This document shows positions 1-7,567 of a DNA stretch of 21,179 bases, piece by piece. The stretch comes from Halanaerobiales bacterium. GTDB taxonomy: Bacteria; Bacillota_F; Halanaerobiia; DY22613. Each line of letters starts with the position of its first letter. The stretch's first letter is position 1. Made by a program: the position numbers and the translations under genes. Location: the NCBI GenBank assembly GCA_023128035.1, contig JAGMES010000071.1, forward strand, positions 1 through 21,179. Reading direction: 5' to 3'. The notes below the pieces were generated by a model. The model did not search any database, was not told the origin of the DNA, and saw nothing but the letters and a program-made list of their open reading frames with translations.

Positions 1-57
1 TCATCACTATATATAGTATGTGAGTTTTTGTGGGACTACTTTTTGTGGGTTAATCAT
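1..57. repeat. Dispersed palindromic repeat, copy 1 (partial, cut by window edge)
   Basis: The first 57 bases match one arm of the long palindromes at 3891-4013 and 16655-16782. Shared blocks include TATGTGAG, TTTTGTGGGACTA and CTTTTTGTGGGTTAATCAT. Only the right arm and perhaps part of the loop are visible. The end of the repeat overlaps the last base of the mreD stop codon. The visible arm most closely resembles the complement of the left arm of the 16655 copy, so the three are one family. Mobility is inferred; no coding sequence is seen in it. Confidence 0.75.
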
Positions 58-542
58 TAATAATAATATATTTTTTTCTCTAATAAGTACAAACTAGGAT
101 AAATAGGAATAATACAAACTAGATTAGTTATCGCAAGGGGAAAAATTTTAGCTTTTAATGCCCACAAAGGGGAAATAGAGAAAATTAATTGCTCTGATAA
201 AAATAAAAAGAGAAATTCATGCACAAAAGTCATGATAAAAACTATCATCATCGGAATAATAATATGGTTTTTAAAAATTTTTCCTTCCAACAGGCCTGCA
301 AGATATCCTACAATAATTTTTAGTAAAGTATTAACCCCGAAATTACCCAAAAGCAAATCTAATAAAATTCCTGCACCTAATCCTAACTGAATGCCAAACA
401 GGGAGCCCCTTAAAAGGGCTCCACAAATTACAACAATCATTAATAAATCTGGAATTACACCTAACGGTCTAACCAAGATAAAAAAAGTTGATTGCAATAC
501 AATAGCAAATAACAAAATTCCTCCATAAATTAGCTTGCGCAT
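57..542 (-). CDS. mreD: Rod shape-determining protein MreD
   Basis: MreD is an integral membrane protein of the elongasome. It works with MreB and MreC (and usually RodA/PBP2) to direct lateral wall synthesis. The 161-residue product is almost entirely hydrophobic, with about five predicted membrane helices and the family's short polar loops (LLRGSLFG after helix 2; LLDLLLGNFG). Length is normal for Firmicute MreD (about 160-170). The ATG is preceded by a GGAG site (GAAGGAGAAAAATT), which supports this start. It lies 12 bp downstream of mreC and is the last visible gene of the maf-radC-mreBCD operon. Its stop codon touches palindromic repeat copy 1. Sequence conservation in MreD is low, so the call rests on hydropathy, length and position after mreBC. 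Confidence 0.93.
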   Translation of the reverse strand: MRKLIYGGILLFAIVLQSTFFILVRPLGVIPDLLMIVVICGALLRGSLFGIQLGLGAGILLDLLLGNFGVNTLLKIIVGYLAGLLEGKIFKNHIIIPMMIVFIMTFVHEFLFLFLSEQLIFSISPLWALKAKIFPLAITNLVCIIPIYPSLYLLEKKIYYY

Positions 543-554
543 AATTTTTCTCCT

Positions 555-1385
555 TCAAAACTCAAGAATTATTAAAACTTCCTCTAAAGGTGATAAGTTT
601 AGAAAAGGTTTTATCTCAGCCTGCTGAATCGCTCCAAAATTTTCCTCTTTAATTCGGATTACTTCACCAATAGGAATCCCCATAGGAAAATTACTGGTTG
701 TCAAGCCAGAAGTTACTACAAAATCTCCTTCTTGTATGTCAGTATCCCAGGCGATTTGATCCAATAACAACATATCTTGTCTTTCAGCCAAACCACGAAC
801 GATTCCAATAGCTCTAGACTCTTCTCGTTCAATCCGACCACCAACTGCAAAATTCACCTCTGATAATAAAACCAGTGTAGCAGTATTTGCTGATACACTT
901 TTTATCTGCCCTACCAAAGCTCCATTATAGGTGATAACAGGCATCTTTTCCTGTATTCCATCACTATAACCTCGATCAATAATTATATCCTGTATCCAAT
1001 TATTAGGAGTCATTCCAATCACTTTGGCGCCAACTGTTTTAAAAGGAACTAATTCTTTAAATGCCAGCAGTTTACATAATCTATTATTTTCCAAAACAAT
1101 CTTATTATAGTCAGTCATTTGAAGTTGAAGTTTTTCTACCTGATCACTCAAACTTTTATTCTCTTCCTGTATCTCTTTTAAGTTAGTCAATAGAGTAAAA
1201 TATTCATTTACTGAATGATGAACGTTAGCTACAATTTTTTGGAAAGGTCGAAGAAATTCAGAAAGAACATTTTTTGGAAAATTAGTTTCTTTAATTGGCC
1301 CTCTCCAAATTAAAAATCCCATACTTAAGAGAACAATGATTATAATCAGGATAATCCAAGTTTTTTTTCCGCCAGATAACTTCAT
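555..1385 (-). CDS. mreC: Rod shape-determining protein MreC
   Basis: MreC is a bitopic membrane protein whose extracellular part forms a scaffold linking MreB filaments to wall synthases. The 276-residue product has a basic N-terminus, one membrane helix at about residues 10-28, a coiled-coil stretch at about 65-105 rich in Leu/Glu/Lys (LKEIQEENKSL, VEKLQLQM), and the C-terminal beta domain. Typical MreC signatures are seen: NWIQDIIIDRGYSDGI, then GALVGQIKSVSANTATLVLL, and VVTSGLTTSNFPMGIPIGEV. Length and order are normal for the family. It sits between mreB and mreD with short spacers (32 and 12 bp), consistent with one transcript. No defects seen. Confidence 0.97.
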   Translation of the reverse strand: MKLSGGKKTWIILIIIIVLLSMGFLIWRGPIKETNFPKNVLSEFLRPFQKIVANVHHSVNEYFTLLTNLKEIQEENKSLSDQVEKLQLQMTDYNKIVLENNRLCKLLAFKELVPFKTVGAKVIGMTPNNWIQDIIIDRGYSDGIQEKMPVITYNGALVGQIKSVSANTATLVLLSEVNFAVGGRIEREESRAIGIVRGLAERQDMLLLDQIAWDTDIQEGDFVVTSGLTTSNFPMGIPIGEVIRIKEENFGAIQQAEIKPFLNLSPLEEVLIILEF

Positions 1386-1417
1386 AATAAACCCCGCCTT
1401 TTGAAAATCTTCTTACC

Positions 1418-2458
1418 TTATGAAATTTTTTTAGGAGTAATTAAAACCCTTTTTAAAATATGAAGTTCATCTAAAACCTTTCCAGTTCCTAAGGCTACAC
1501 AATCTAGCGCATGTTCAGAAATATGCATTGGCATACCTGTCTCTTTAGAGATCAATTGATCTAAACCGCGAAGAAGTGCACCCCCACCAGTTAAAATAAT
1601 TCCTTTGTCCATAACATCAGATGCTAACTCTGGCGGAGTTTGTTCTAAGGTTCGTTTTACAGCACTTACAATACGATCAACAGGTTCCTTTAAGGCATCT
1701 TTGATCTCCTCCGCTGTAATTTCAATAGTTTTAGGTAAACCTGATACTAAATCACGTCCTCTAACTTCCCAACTATTATTCTGTTCTGGATCTACAATTG
1801 CTGCACCAATCTCAATTTTTACTTGTTCAGCAGTTCGTTCTCCAATCATCAGATTATAATTTTTTTTCACATAACGAACAATAGAATAATCCATCTCATC
1901 TCCACCAATTCGAATAGAAACACTGGTTACAATACCACCTAAAGAGATGACTGCAACTTCTGTAGTACCTCCACCAATATCCACAACCATATTACCTGCA
2001 GGTTCATGCACAGGAAGGCCTGCACCTATTGCAGCAGCCATTGGCTCTTCAATTAAATAAGCCTCTCTTGCCCCTGCATGTATTGCTGCATCATGAACAG
2101 CCCGCTTTTCTACTTCAGTTACACCTGATGGCACGCAAATAACTATTCTGGGATGAACAAGACGAATTCGTTTGTGAGCTTTATTAATAAAATGACGTAA
2201 CATCGCTTCTGTTACATCAAAATCAGCAATTACACCATCTTTCATTGGACGAATAGCTATTATATTACCAGGAGTCCGCCCAATCATTCTTTTTGCTTCT
2301 TCACCAACAGCTAGCACCTCACCAGTATCTTGTTGCTTTGCAACTACAGACGGTTCACGAATAGTAATCCCCTTACCTTTGAGATATACTAGAGTATTTG
2401 CAGTCCCCAAATCTATTCCCATATCTCGAGAAAAAGGAGCACTAAGAAACTTAAACAT
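1418..2458 (-). CDS. mreB: Rod shape-determining protein MreB (bacterial actin)
   Basis: MreB is the actin-like ATPase that forms membrane-associated filaments guiding cell-wall synthesis. The N-terminal phosphate-1 motif DLGTANT is present near residue 15, followed by the conserved [62 protein letters not shown] (phosphate 2) and [13 protein letters not shown] (adenosine) segments. I place the start at the ATG ending at 2458, giving 346 aa. It has AAAGGTGG seven bases upstream, and translation begins [19 protein letters not shown] as in other MreBs. The frame can extend upstream only to a TTG at 2476, which would make the ribosome site coding. It is followed by mreC and preceded by radC, the usual Firmicute order. 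Confidence 0.98.
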   Translation of the reverse strand: MFKFLSAPFSRDMGIDLGTANTLVYLKGKGITIREPSVVAKQQDTGEVLAVGEEAKRMIGRTPGNIIAIRPMKDGVIADFDVTEAMLRHFINKAHKRIRLVHPRIVICVPSGVTEVEKRAVHDAAIHAGAREAYLIEEPMAAAIGAGLPVHEPAGNMVVDIGGGTTEVAVISLGGIVTSVSIRIGGDEMDYSIVRYVKKNYNLMIGERTAEQVKIEIGAAIVDPEQNNSWEVRGRDLVSGLPKTIEITAEEIKDALKEPVDRIVSAVKRTLEQTPPELASDVMDKGIILTGGGALLRGLDQLISKETGMPMHISEHALDCVALGTGKVLDELHILKRVLITPKKIS

Positions 2459-2487
2459 GTTTTTTCCACCTTTCAAACTTTAGTGTA

Positions 2488-3177
2488 TCAAATAATACCG
2501 CGTTCTTTTAAACTTATATATTGTTTATCTCCTAAAATGAGATGGTCCAATATTTGAATTCCTAAAATTTTACCACTTTGACATAGTCGCCTGGTTACTT
2601 CTAAATCTTGATAGCTAGGTTCTGGATTTCCACTTGGATGATTATGGGCCAATATTACAGCAGATGAGCTTCTTCGAATTGCTTCACGAAAAACTTCTCT
2701 AGGATGAACTATGGTTTCATTTACACTCCCTCTTGATACCTCTTCAATTGCAAGAATCTGATTTTGATTATCTAAAAGAACTATCCAAAAAACCTCTTTT
2801 TTCAAAAATCGCATCTTAGGCATCAGCAATTCAACCAGTTCTGTTGCTGAATGAATTCTCTTTTTCGTATGTTGAGCTGATTGAACCCTTTTAGTCAATT
2901 CTCCAAGGGCAACTAAGTGAACAGCTTTAGCTTGTCCTATGCCTTGAATATTCATCAGTTCTTCTACACTCACATCTAGAAGACCTTTTAATCCATTAAC
3001 ATAACCCAAAAGCTTCTCTGCAAGCCCAATGGCTGTTTGGTTTCTTGTACCAATACGTAGAATAATTGCTAATAACTCAGAATTAGAAAGATTTTCTGGG
3101 CCAAATTTGACAAGTTTTTCCCGTGGACGCTCTTCAATAGGAAGATCTGTAATCCGAAAATGTGCATTTTTGCCCAT
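2488..3177 (-). CDS. radC: RadC-family (UPF0758) JAB1/MPN protein
   Basis: RadC proteins have an N-terminal helix-hairpin-helix region and a C-terminal JAB1/MPN/Mov34 metalloprotease-like domain. The old link to DNA repair is weak and the true substrate is unknown. The 229 residues open with the standard ITDLPIEERPREKL and carry the HhH-like VEELMNIQGIGQAKAVHLVALGEL at about residues 70-95. The JAMM zinc motif follows as AHNHPSGNPEPSYQD (HxHP then Asp) at about 176-190, and all metal ligands are retained. Start ATG at 3177 has AGGTG upstream. Length is normal. It lies between maf and mreB, a conserved neighbourhood in Firmicutes, probably on the same transcript. Confidence 0.96.
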   Translation of the reverse strand: MGKNAHFRITDLPIEERPREKLVKFGPENLSNSELLAIILRIGTRNQTAIGLAEKLLGYVNGLKGLLDVSVEELMNIQGIGQAKAVHLVALGELTKRVQSAQHTKKRIHSATELVELLMPKMRFLKKEVFWIVLLDNQNQILAIEEVSRGSVNETIVHPREVFREAIRRSSSAVILAHNHPSGNPEPSYQDLEVTRRLCQSGKILGIQILDHLILGDKQYISLKERGII

Positions 3178-3209
3178 TTTTCACCTCATTTATAGAGATT
3201 ATGAAACTA

Positions 3210-3803
3210 CTAAAAAAGTCCTATTCCTCCTTGATTTAACATCTCTATAGTTCTCAATATCGGCAAGCCTACCACATTGAAAAAGCAGCCATCAATCTTT
3301 TTAACAAAAAGGGCACCTTTTTCTTGGATAGCGTAAGCACCTGCCTTATCCATCGGTTCTCCACTTTCCACATATCTCTCAATCTCTGAATCAGTTAACT
3401 CACGAAAATAAACCTGAGTGATCTCAACATCCACCCAATGCTGCTCAGTTTCGCTGTCTACAACTGCTATACCAGTCATTACTTGATGATTCCGCCCACT
3501 CAATCTCTTTAACATTTGAAAAGCTTCCTCTTTTGAGCTAGGCTTTCCTAATACAGTTTGTCCATCCACTACAAGTGTATCAGCACCAAGAACTAAAAAC
3601 TTCTCTTTTGTAGTGACTTTCTGAGCCACCTTCTGAGCCACATCTGACGCTTTTAAAAGAGCTAAGTCACCTACCAATTTTATCGGATCTGACTCCGAAA
3701 TGTTCTCTTCAACAGTACTAGGGATAATTTCAAAATCCAGCTCAATCTGTTTAAGCAAATCTCTTCTTCTTGGAGAAGCAGACGCTAAAATCAATTTTTT
3801 CAT
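3210..3803 (-). CDS. maf: Maf family nucleoside triphosphate pyrophosphatase
   Basis: Maf/YhdE proteins hydrolyse non-canonical or UTP/dTTP-type nucleotides and are linked to septum and cell-cycle control. The sequence begins MKKLILASASPRRRDLL, the family's nucleotide-binding signature SASPRR. It continues with LGADTLVVDGQTVLGKP, the SGRNHQVMTG segment and MDKAGAYAIQEKGALFV, all diagnostic. The start at 3803 (197 aa) is chosen because GGAGGT lies seven bases upstream; the frame extends only to a TTG at 3818 inside that ribosome site. It is the first gene of the minus-strand maf-radC-mreBCD operon and has an extended -10 element about 30 bp upstream. Confidence 0.97.
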   Translation of the reverse strand: MKKLILASASPRRRDLLKQIELDFEIIPSTVEENISESDPIKLVGDLALLKASDVAQKVAQKVTTKEKFLVLGADTLVVDGQTVLGKPSSKEEAFQMLKRLSGRNHQVMTGIAVVDSETEQHWVDVEITQVYFRELTDSEIERYVESGEPMDKAGAYAIQEKGALFVKKIDGCFFNVVGLPILRTIEMLNQGGIGLF

Positions 3804-3833
3804 TAGTAAAACCTCCAAACAACCACTCTTTTT

Positions 3834-3842
3834 ATTATATCA
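3834..3842 (-). promoter_or_regulatory. Extended -10 promoter for maf-radC-mreBCD
   Basis: On the minus strand the sequence reads TGATATAAT about 30 bp before the maf ATG. This is a perfect TATAAT with the TGn extension. No good -35 hexamer is present 16-18 bp upstream, which is usual for extended -10 promoters. Assignment is by pattern only. Confidence 0.55.
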
Positions 3843-3890
3843 TAAAACTAGAAATCTGCTACACTAACTTAGTTACCAAATTTTATTAAG

Positions 3891-4013
3891 ATGATTCGCC
3901 CACAAAAAGTAATTTAGTCACACTTGCATACCATATAAAGTACTGACCCCGCCATTTCAGTACTTTATATGGTAGGCAAGCTCTTGTGCGACTACTTTTT
4001 GTGGGTTAATCAT
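3891..4013. repeat. Dispersed palindromic repeat, copy 2
   Basis: A nearly perfect 123-bp palindrome. The outer left arm ATGATTCGCCCACAAAAAGT is matched by the complement of the right end (ATGATTAACCCACAAAAAGT). The inner arms ACCATATAAAGTACTGA and TCAGTACTTTATATGGT are perfect complements around a 10-base loop (3947-3956). It lies between the hemL 3' end and the maf promoter. It has no coding capacity, no obvious target-site duplication and no U-tract after the hairpin, so a non-autonomous mobile element or RNA-processing palindrome is more likely than a simple terminator. Confidence 0.85.
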
Positions 4014-4099
4014 TACATATAATGATTATTTCAATAACCGCAGGACGATTTCCTTTAACTTTTACATAATTTTCACTTAGATTTTCATTCTTTACGAAA

Positions 4100-5383
4100 T
4101 TAGGTCTTTAGTCTTCGTAATACCTTCTTATTCGCTTCAATCGTCTCATCAATCTCTGATTCTGTATGAACCAAAGAGATAAAACCTGCCTCAAATTGAG
4201 AAGGAGCTAAATAAATTCCTTCTTCAAGCATTCCCTTAAAGTATTTTGCGTAAAATTCAGTATCTGAACTACGAACAGTTTTATAATCTTTTACTTCTTG
4301 ATCTGTGAAGAAAAGAGAGAACATTGATCCAGAGCGAGTTAAAAAAGCTGGGACATTTAATTCTTCTAAATTCTGACGAATTCCATCTTCTAACCTTTTA
4401 CCCATTAACCAAAGCTGATCATAAACCCCAGGTTTTTGTAAAAGGGATAAAGTAGAGATTCCAGCTGCCATTGCGAGTGGATTTCCTGAGAGAGTACCTG
4501 CTTGATAAATTGGGCCTTCAGGAGCTAAGTGTAACATAATCTCCTTTTTACCACCATAAGCACCAACAGGCAAACCACCTCCAATAATCTTACCGAAACA
4601 GGTAAGATCTGGATCAATATCATAAAGTTCTTGAGCTCCACCATAAGCAACTCGAAAACCAGTCATTACTTCATCAAAGATAAGTAGAGTGCCATACTCT
4701 TTCGTCAACTCTCTAAGACCTGACAAATATCCCTCTTTAGGTAATATCAATCCCATATTACCTGGAATTGGCTCTAAAATAACCGCCGCTATCTCCTCAC
4801 CACGTTCAGCGAAGATTTTACACAATGTTTCCAGATCATTATATGGCGCGGAAATTGTATTTTTAGCAAAATCTTTTGGTACACCTGGACTTGTAGGAAC
4901 GCCTAAGGTAGTTGCACCTGACCCTGCCTCAATTAAAAGATAATCAGCATGGCCATGATAACATCCTTCCAACTTCACGATTAGATCTCGATCAGTATAA
5001 CCTCTCGCAAGCCTAATCGCACTCATCGTAGCTTCTGTTCCTGAATTCACCATTCTAATCATCTCTACTGATGGAACAGCTTCTACGACTATTTGAGCTA
5101 GAATTGTCTCCAGTTCTGTTGGCGCTCCATTTCCATATGTAAGAACTTCTTCTAAAGCAGCTAATACATCAGGATGACGATGTCCAACAATCATTGGCCC
5201 CCATGATCCAATATAATCAATATATTCATTTCCATCAATATCATAAAGCCATGCACCCTTAGCTCGATTTATAAAAATCGGACTACCTCCTACAGACTTA
5301 AAAGCACGGACAGGACTATTTACTCCTCCAGGGATAACCTTTTTCGCTTCTAAAAAAGCTTCTTTAGATTTATTCAAGTTCAT
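4100..5383 (-). CDS. hemL: Glutamate-1-semialdehyde 2,1-aminomutase, possibly defective
   Basis: HemL is a PLP enzyme that converts glutamate-1-semialdehyde to 5-aminolevulinate, the step after HemA in C5 tetrapyrrole synthesis. The 427-residue frame is open throughout and shows the family landmarks: [51 protein letters not shown], and [17 protein letters not shown] with the PLP lysine at K265. GGAGGTGA precedes the ATG. One thing is odd. The conserved G-x-S-F-G-A-P-T loop reads [10 protein letters not shown] at about residues 83-92, so Ser-Phe is missing, as by an in-frame 6-bp loss. The gene overlaps the hemD remnant and no hemB lies between. With hemA, hemC and hemD broken upstream, activity here is doubtful, though the rest looks normal. 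Confidence 0.9.
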   Translation of the reverse strand: MNLNKSKEAFLEAKKVIPGGVNSPVRAFKSVGGSPIFINRAKGAWLYDIDGNEYIDYIGSWGPMIVGHRHPDVLAALEEVLTYGNGAPTELETILAQIVVEAVPSVEMIRMVNSGTEATMSAIRLARGYTDRDLIVKLEGCYHGHADYLLIEAGSGATTLGVPTSPGVPKDFAKNTISAPYNDLETLCKIFAERGEEIAAVILEPIPGNMGLILPKEGYLSGLRELTKEYGTLLIFDEVMTGFRVAYGGAQELYDIDPDLTCFGKIIGGGLPVGAYGGKKEIMLHLAPEGPIYQAGTLSGNPLAMAAGISTLSLLQKPGVYDQLWLMGKRLEDGIRQNLEELNVPAFLTRSGSMFSLFFTDQEVKDYKTVRSSDTEFYAKYFKGMLEEGIYLAPSQFEAGFISLVHTESEIDETIEANKKVLRRLKT

Positions 5384-6066
5384 CTATGTCACCTCCAAAA
5401 TATTGAACAAGGGCTTTTAAAAGACCCGCAATAGTATATTCTTTAGCTATTAAGTTTACATTACCACCCAATTCTTCTATGGTCTTTGCAGTAATTGTCC
5501 CTATGCAAGCTGTAGTTATATTTTTAAGCATTTCAGATAAAGATGCTGGCTTTAAAAGTTCTACAAGATTCCTGACCGTTGAGGAACTTGTAAAAGTGAT
5601 AGCATCAATTTTACCTTCCTTCAATATTTGAGCCAAATCAGAAATTCCCTCACCGATTACAGTCTGATAAACAGCCACCTCATCTACAAATGCTCCTTTT
5701 TTTGCAATGTTTCTGGTAAAACAGCTCTAGCCTTTTGAGCACGAGGTAGAAGAATTTTTGCACCCTGAAGATCACTTATACTAGTTAAACCATCAGCCAA
5801 TTCTTCAGCAACAAATTTATTAGGAACAAAATCAACTCTCAACCCATAGGCTTTAAGCCTTGCTGCAGTTTCAGAACCAATGGCAGCTAATCTAGCTTTT
5901 CCTAAAACTCGTACATCTAGACCTTTTTCAAATAGTCTTTGCACAAAATATTCAACACCATTAACACTAGTAAAAATGATCCAATGATATTCTTCCAAAC
6001 TTTTTAGTTTTTCATCCAAAGACTCCCAATTTAATGAAGGCTTAATTGCAATAGATATTTCCTGTA
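5370..6066 (-). pseudogene. hemD: Uroporphyrinogen-III synthase HemD, degraded
   Basis: HemD closes hydroxymethylbilane to uroporphyrinogen III. Two frames carry it. The upstream piece (to 5684) includes WESLDEKLKSLEEYHWIIFTSVNGVEYF and ILLPRAQKARAVLPETLQKK. The downstream piece (5370-5678 and slightly upstream) includes VYQTV and IDAITFTSSSTVRNLVELL. Adding one A to the A7 run at 5697-5703 (minus strand) restores one continuous frame reading LQKKGAFVDEVAVYQTV, exactly what the family has. The N-terminal 40 or so residues are missing: homology begins at about 6064 (EISIAIKPSLNWESLDE) immediately after a hemA remnant. It has both a truncated head and a frameshift, so it is probably non-functional. 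Confidence 0.87.
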
Positions 6067-6731
6067 ACGAATCATTTCTGCTTTTTCTCGTAATGCTTTA
6101 ATAATCGGTTAAACTTCACGAATTCGTAACCAATGCTCAAACTTCACCTCTTCTGTGTGGATCAATTTCTGAGCAAGATTTATCTCATCTTTATAGCCTT
6201 TATGAAGCCATTCCACGGCAATCTGCTGTAAATCGTCTATATTATATACCTTCACATTAGAAAGATGCAATGAAGGATCAACATCTCTCGGAGCAGCAAT
6301 ATCTATAAGCAATAATGGTCGCTGATTACTCTTTAACCGAAATTCTAAATCCTCAGAAGTTATGCTTCTCTAACTTGACCAAGAATCTGTTCTTCACCCA
6401 ATACCATCGAATCCATTCCTGATACCACTCTATATAAATGGTTTACAACCTCTAAATCCTTATATGTATAGACATATTCATGAAGATCATCTTTTTTTAT
6501 ATCAGTGCGTTCCTCTAACCATCTCCAGATTAGTTTTTCAACATTTAAATCTTTAAGTAAGAAATATAACTCTGTTCGATTACATGTTGTAAGAATAATT
6601 GTTTCCGAAATCCCTTCTTCTAAACAAAAATATTGGATCATCTCTCCAATCTCTCGATTAGTCAAAGCCATCTTTTCACGCAATTCAAGGGATGCTGATT
6701 TATAATTTGCTCCCAATAAAAAAAGTCCCAT
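6067..6731 (-). pseudogene. hemA: Glutamyl-tRNA reductase HemA, degraded by deletion, frameshift and stop
   Basis: HemA reduces glutamyl-tRNA to glutamate-1-semialdehyde. Residues 1-123 (6360-6731) are a normal catalytic domain start, with LGANYKSASLELREK, catalytic Cys50 in TTCNRTELY and GMDSMVLGEEQILGQVREA. A TAA follows at once. In another frame the sequence resumes with ITSEDLEFRLKSNQRPLLL, IDIAAPRDVDP and VKVYNIDDLQQIAVEWL. So about 125 residues of the NADPH-binding domain are deleted. An in-frame TAA at 6109-6111 then interrupts REV-stop-PIIKALREKAEMIR, which otherwise continues the family sequence to about 6067, where hemD homology begins. The dimerisation domain is lost. This cannot encode a working reductase. 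Confidence 0.92.
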
Positions 6732-6808
6732 ATTCCCACTCCCTCTAGGCTTTCACATTCATTATAATTCAAGTCTTATCATAACATATAACAAAAAAAT
6801 TTTCCATA

Positions 6809-7513
6809 CTACTTCTCTTTTTCTCCTACATGTAAAGCAACAATCCCACCTGTTAACGGATAGCTTCTCACTTTTTTTAATCCAATCTTTCTAAAAATTT
6901 CTTCAAGTTGGAAACGATCAGGGAAGTGGGTTAAGGAATCGGGAAGATAATTATAGGGGTCTTTCTCTCTACTGATTAACTCTCCTAAACTTGGTAATAA
7001 ATGATAAAAATAAGTATAATAAATACTTCTAAATAAAGGGTTTTCAGGTTTTGAGAGTTCCAACGAGATTACTACTCCATGAGAACAAACCACTCGCTTC
7101 ATTTCACTTAACGCAGTAAAAATGTCATCTACATTTCGTAAACTAAATGCCATGGTAGCACAGTCAAATTTGTCATCTTCAAAAGGAATCTTCATTGCGT
7201 TACCATATTGGAACGTTATCTGTTCTCTGTTTGGAAAATTCAGCAGATTCTTCTTTCCCTGTTCCAGCATTTCTTTACTAAAATCAAGACCGATGATTTT
7301 TGAATCAGGTATTTTCTGGGCAATGGACAGGGAGAGTTTTCCAGTTCCGGTGCAAAGGTCTATTATTTCTTTTGCATCACTATCTTTAACAATTTGAGCG
7401 GTGAATCGTCGCCAATAGCGGTCACGTCCAAATGAGAGAAATGTGTTTGCTATGTCGTAATATTTAGCTATTGAGTCAAAGAGATTTTGAATATAAAGTT
7501 CTTTTCTTCTCAT
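6809..7513 (-). CDS. UbiE/MenG (COQ5)-family C-methyltransferase
   Basis: A SAM-dependent class I methyltransferase of the UbiE/MenG type, which in other organisms performs the last C-methylation of menaquinone or ubiquinone. The 234 residues show FDSIAKYYDIANTFLSFGRDRYWRR at the N-terminus, SAM motif I IDLCTGTGKLSLSIA at about 50-64, and the acidic ribose-binding residue in KIIGLDFSKEML. The family motif DCATMAFSLRNVDD is present, and the C-terminal region ends in LTGGIVALHVGEK, close to the usual GGIVALHxG. AAGGAGAT precedes the ATG. It lies just upstream of the dead hemA, on the same strand. No menaquinone pathway gene is in view and Rnf does not need quinone, so I leave the substrate open. 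The family assignment is strong, the specific substrate is not. Confidence 0.9.
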   Translation of the reverse strand: MRRKELYIQNLFDSIAKYYDIANTFLSFGRDRYWRRFTAQIVKDSDAKEIIDLCTGTGKLSLSIAQKIPDSKIIGLDFSKEMLEQGKKNLLNFPNREQITFQYGNAMKIPFEDDKFDCATMAFSLRNVDDIFTALSEMKRVVCSHGVVISLELSKPENPLFRSIYYTYFYHLLPSLGELISREKDPYNYLPDSLTHFPDRFQLEEIFRKIGLKKVRSYPLTGGIVALHVGEKEK

Positions 7514-7567
7514 AAAACCTATCTCCTTACTAGACTTTTGTAGAACTACAATAATATCTTTTCCATT

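Noticed and set aside
3891..4013. Simple rho-independent terminator for hemL
   Set aside because: The palindrome is far longer than a terminator, is repeated elsewhere and is not followed by a U-tract on the hemL strand.
7538..7551. Short inverted repeat TTGTAG-AA-CTACAA upstream of the methyltransferase gene
   Set aside because: Six-base arms in AT-rich DNA with no clear promoter nearby; expected by chance at this density.
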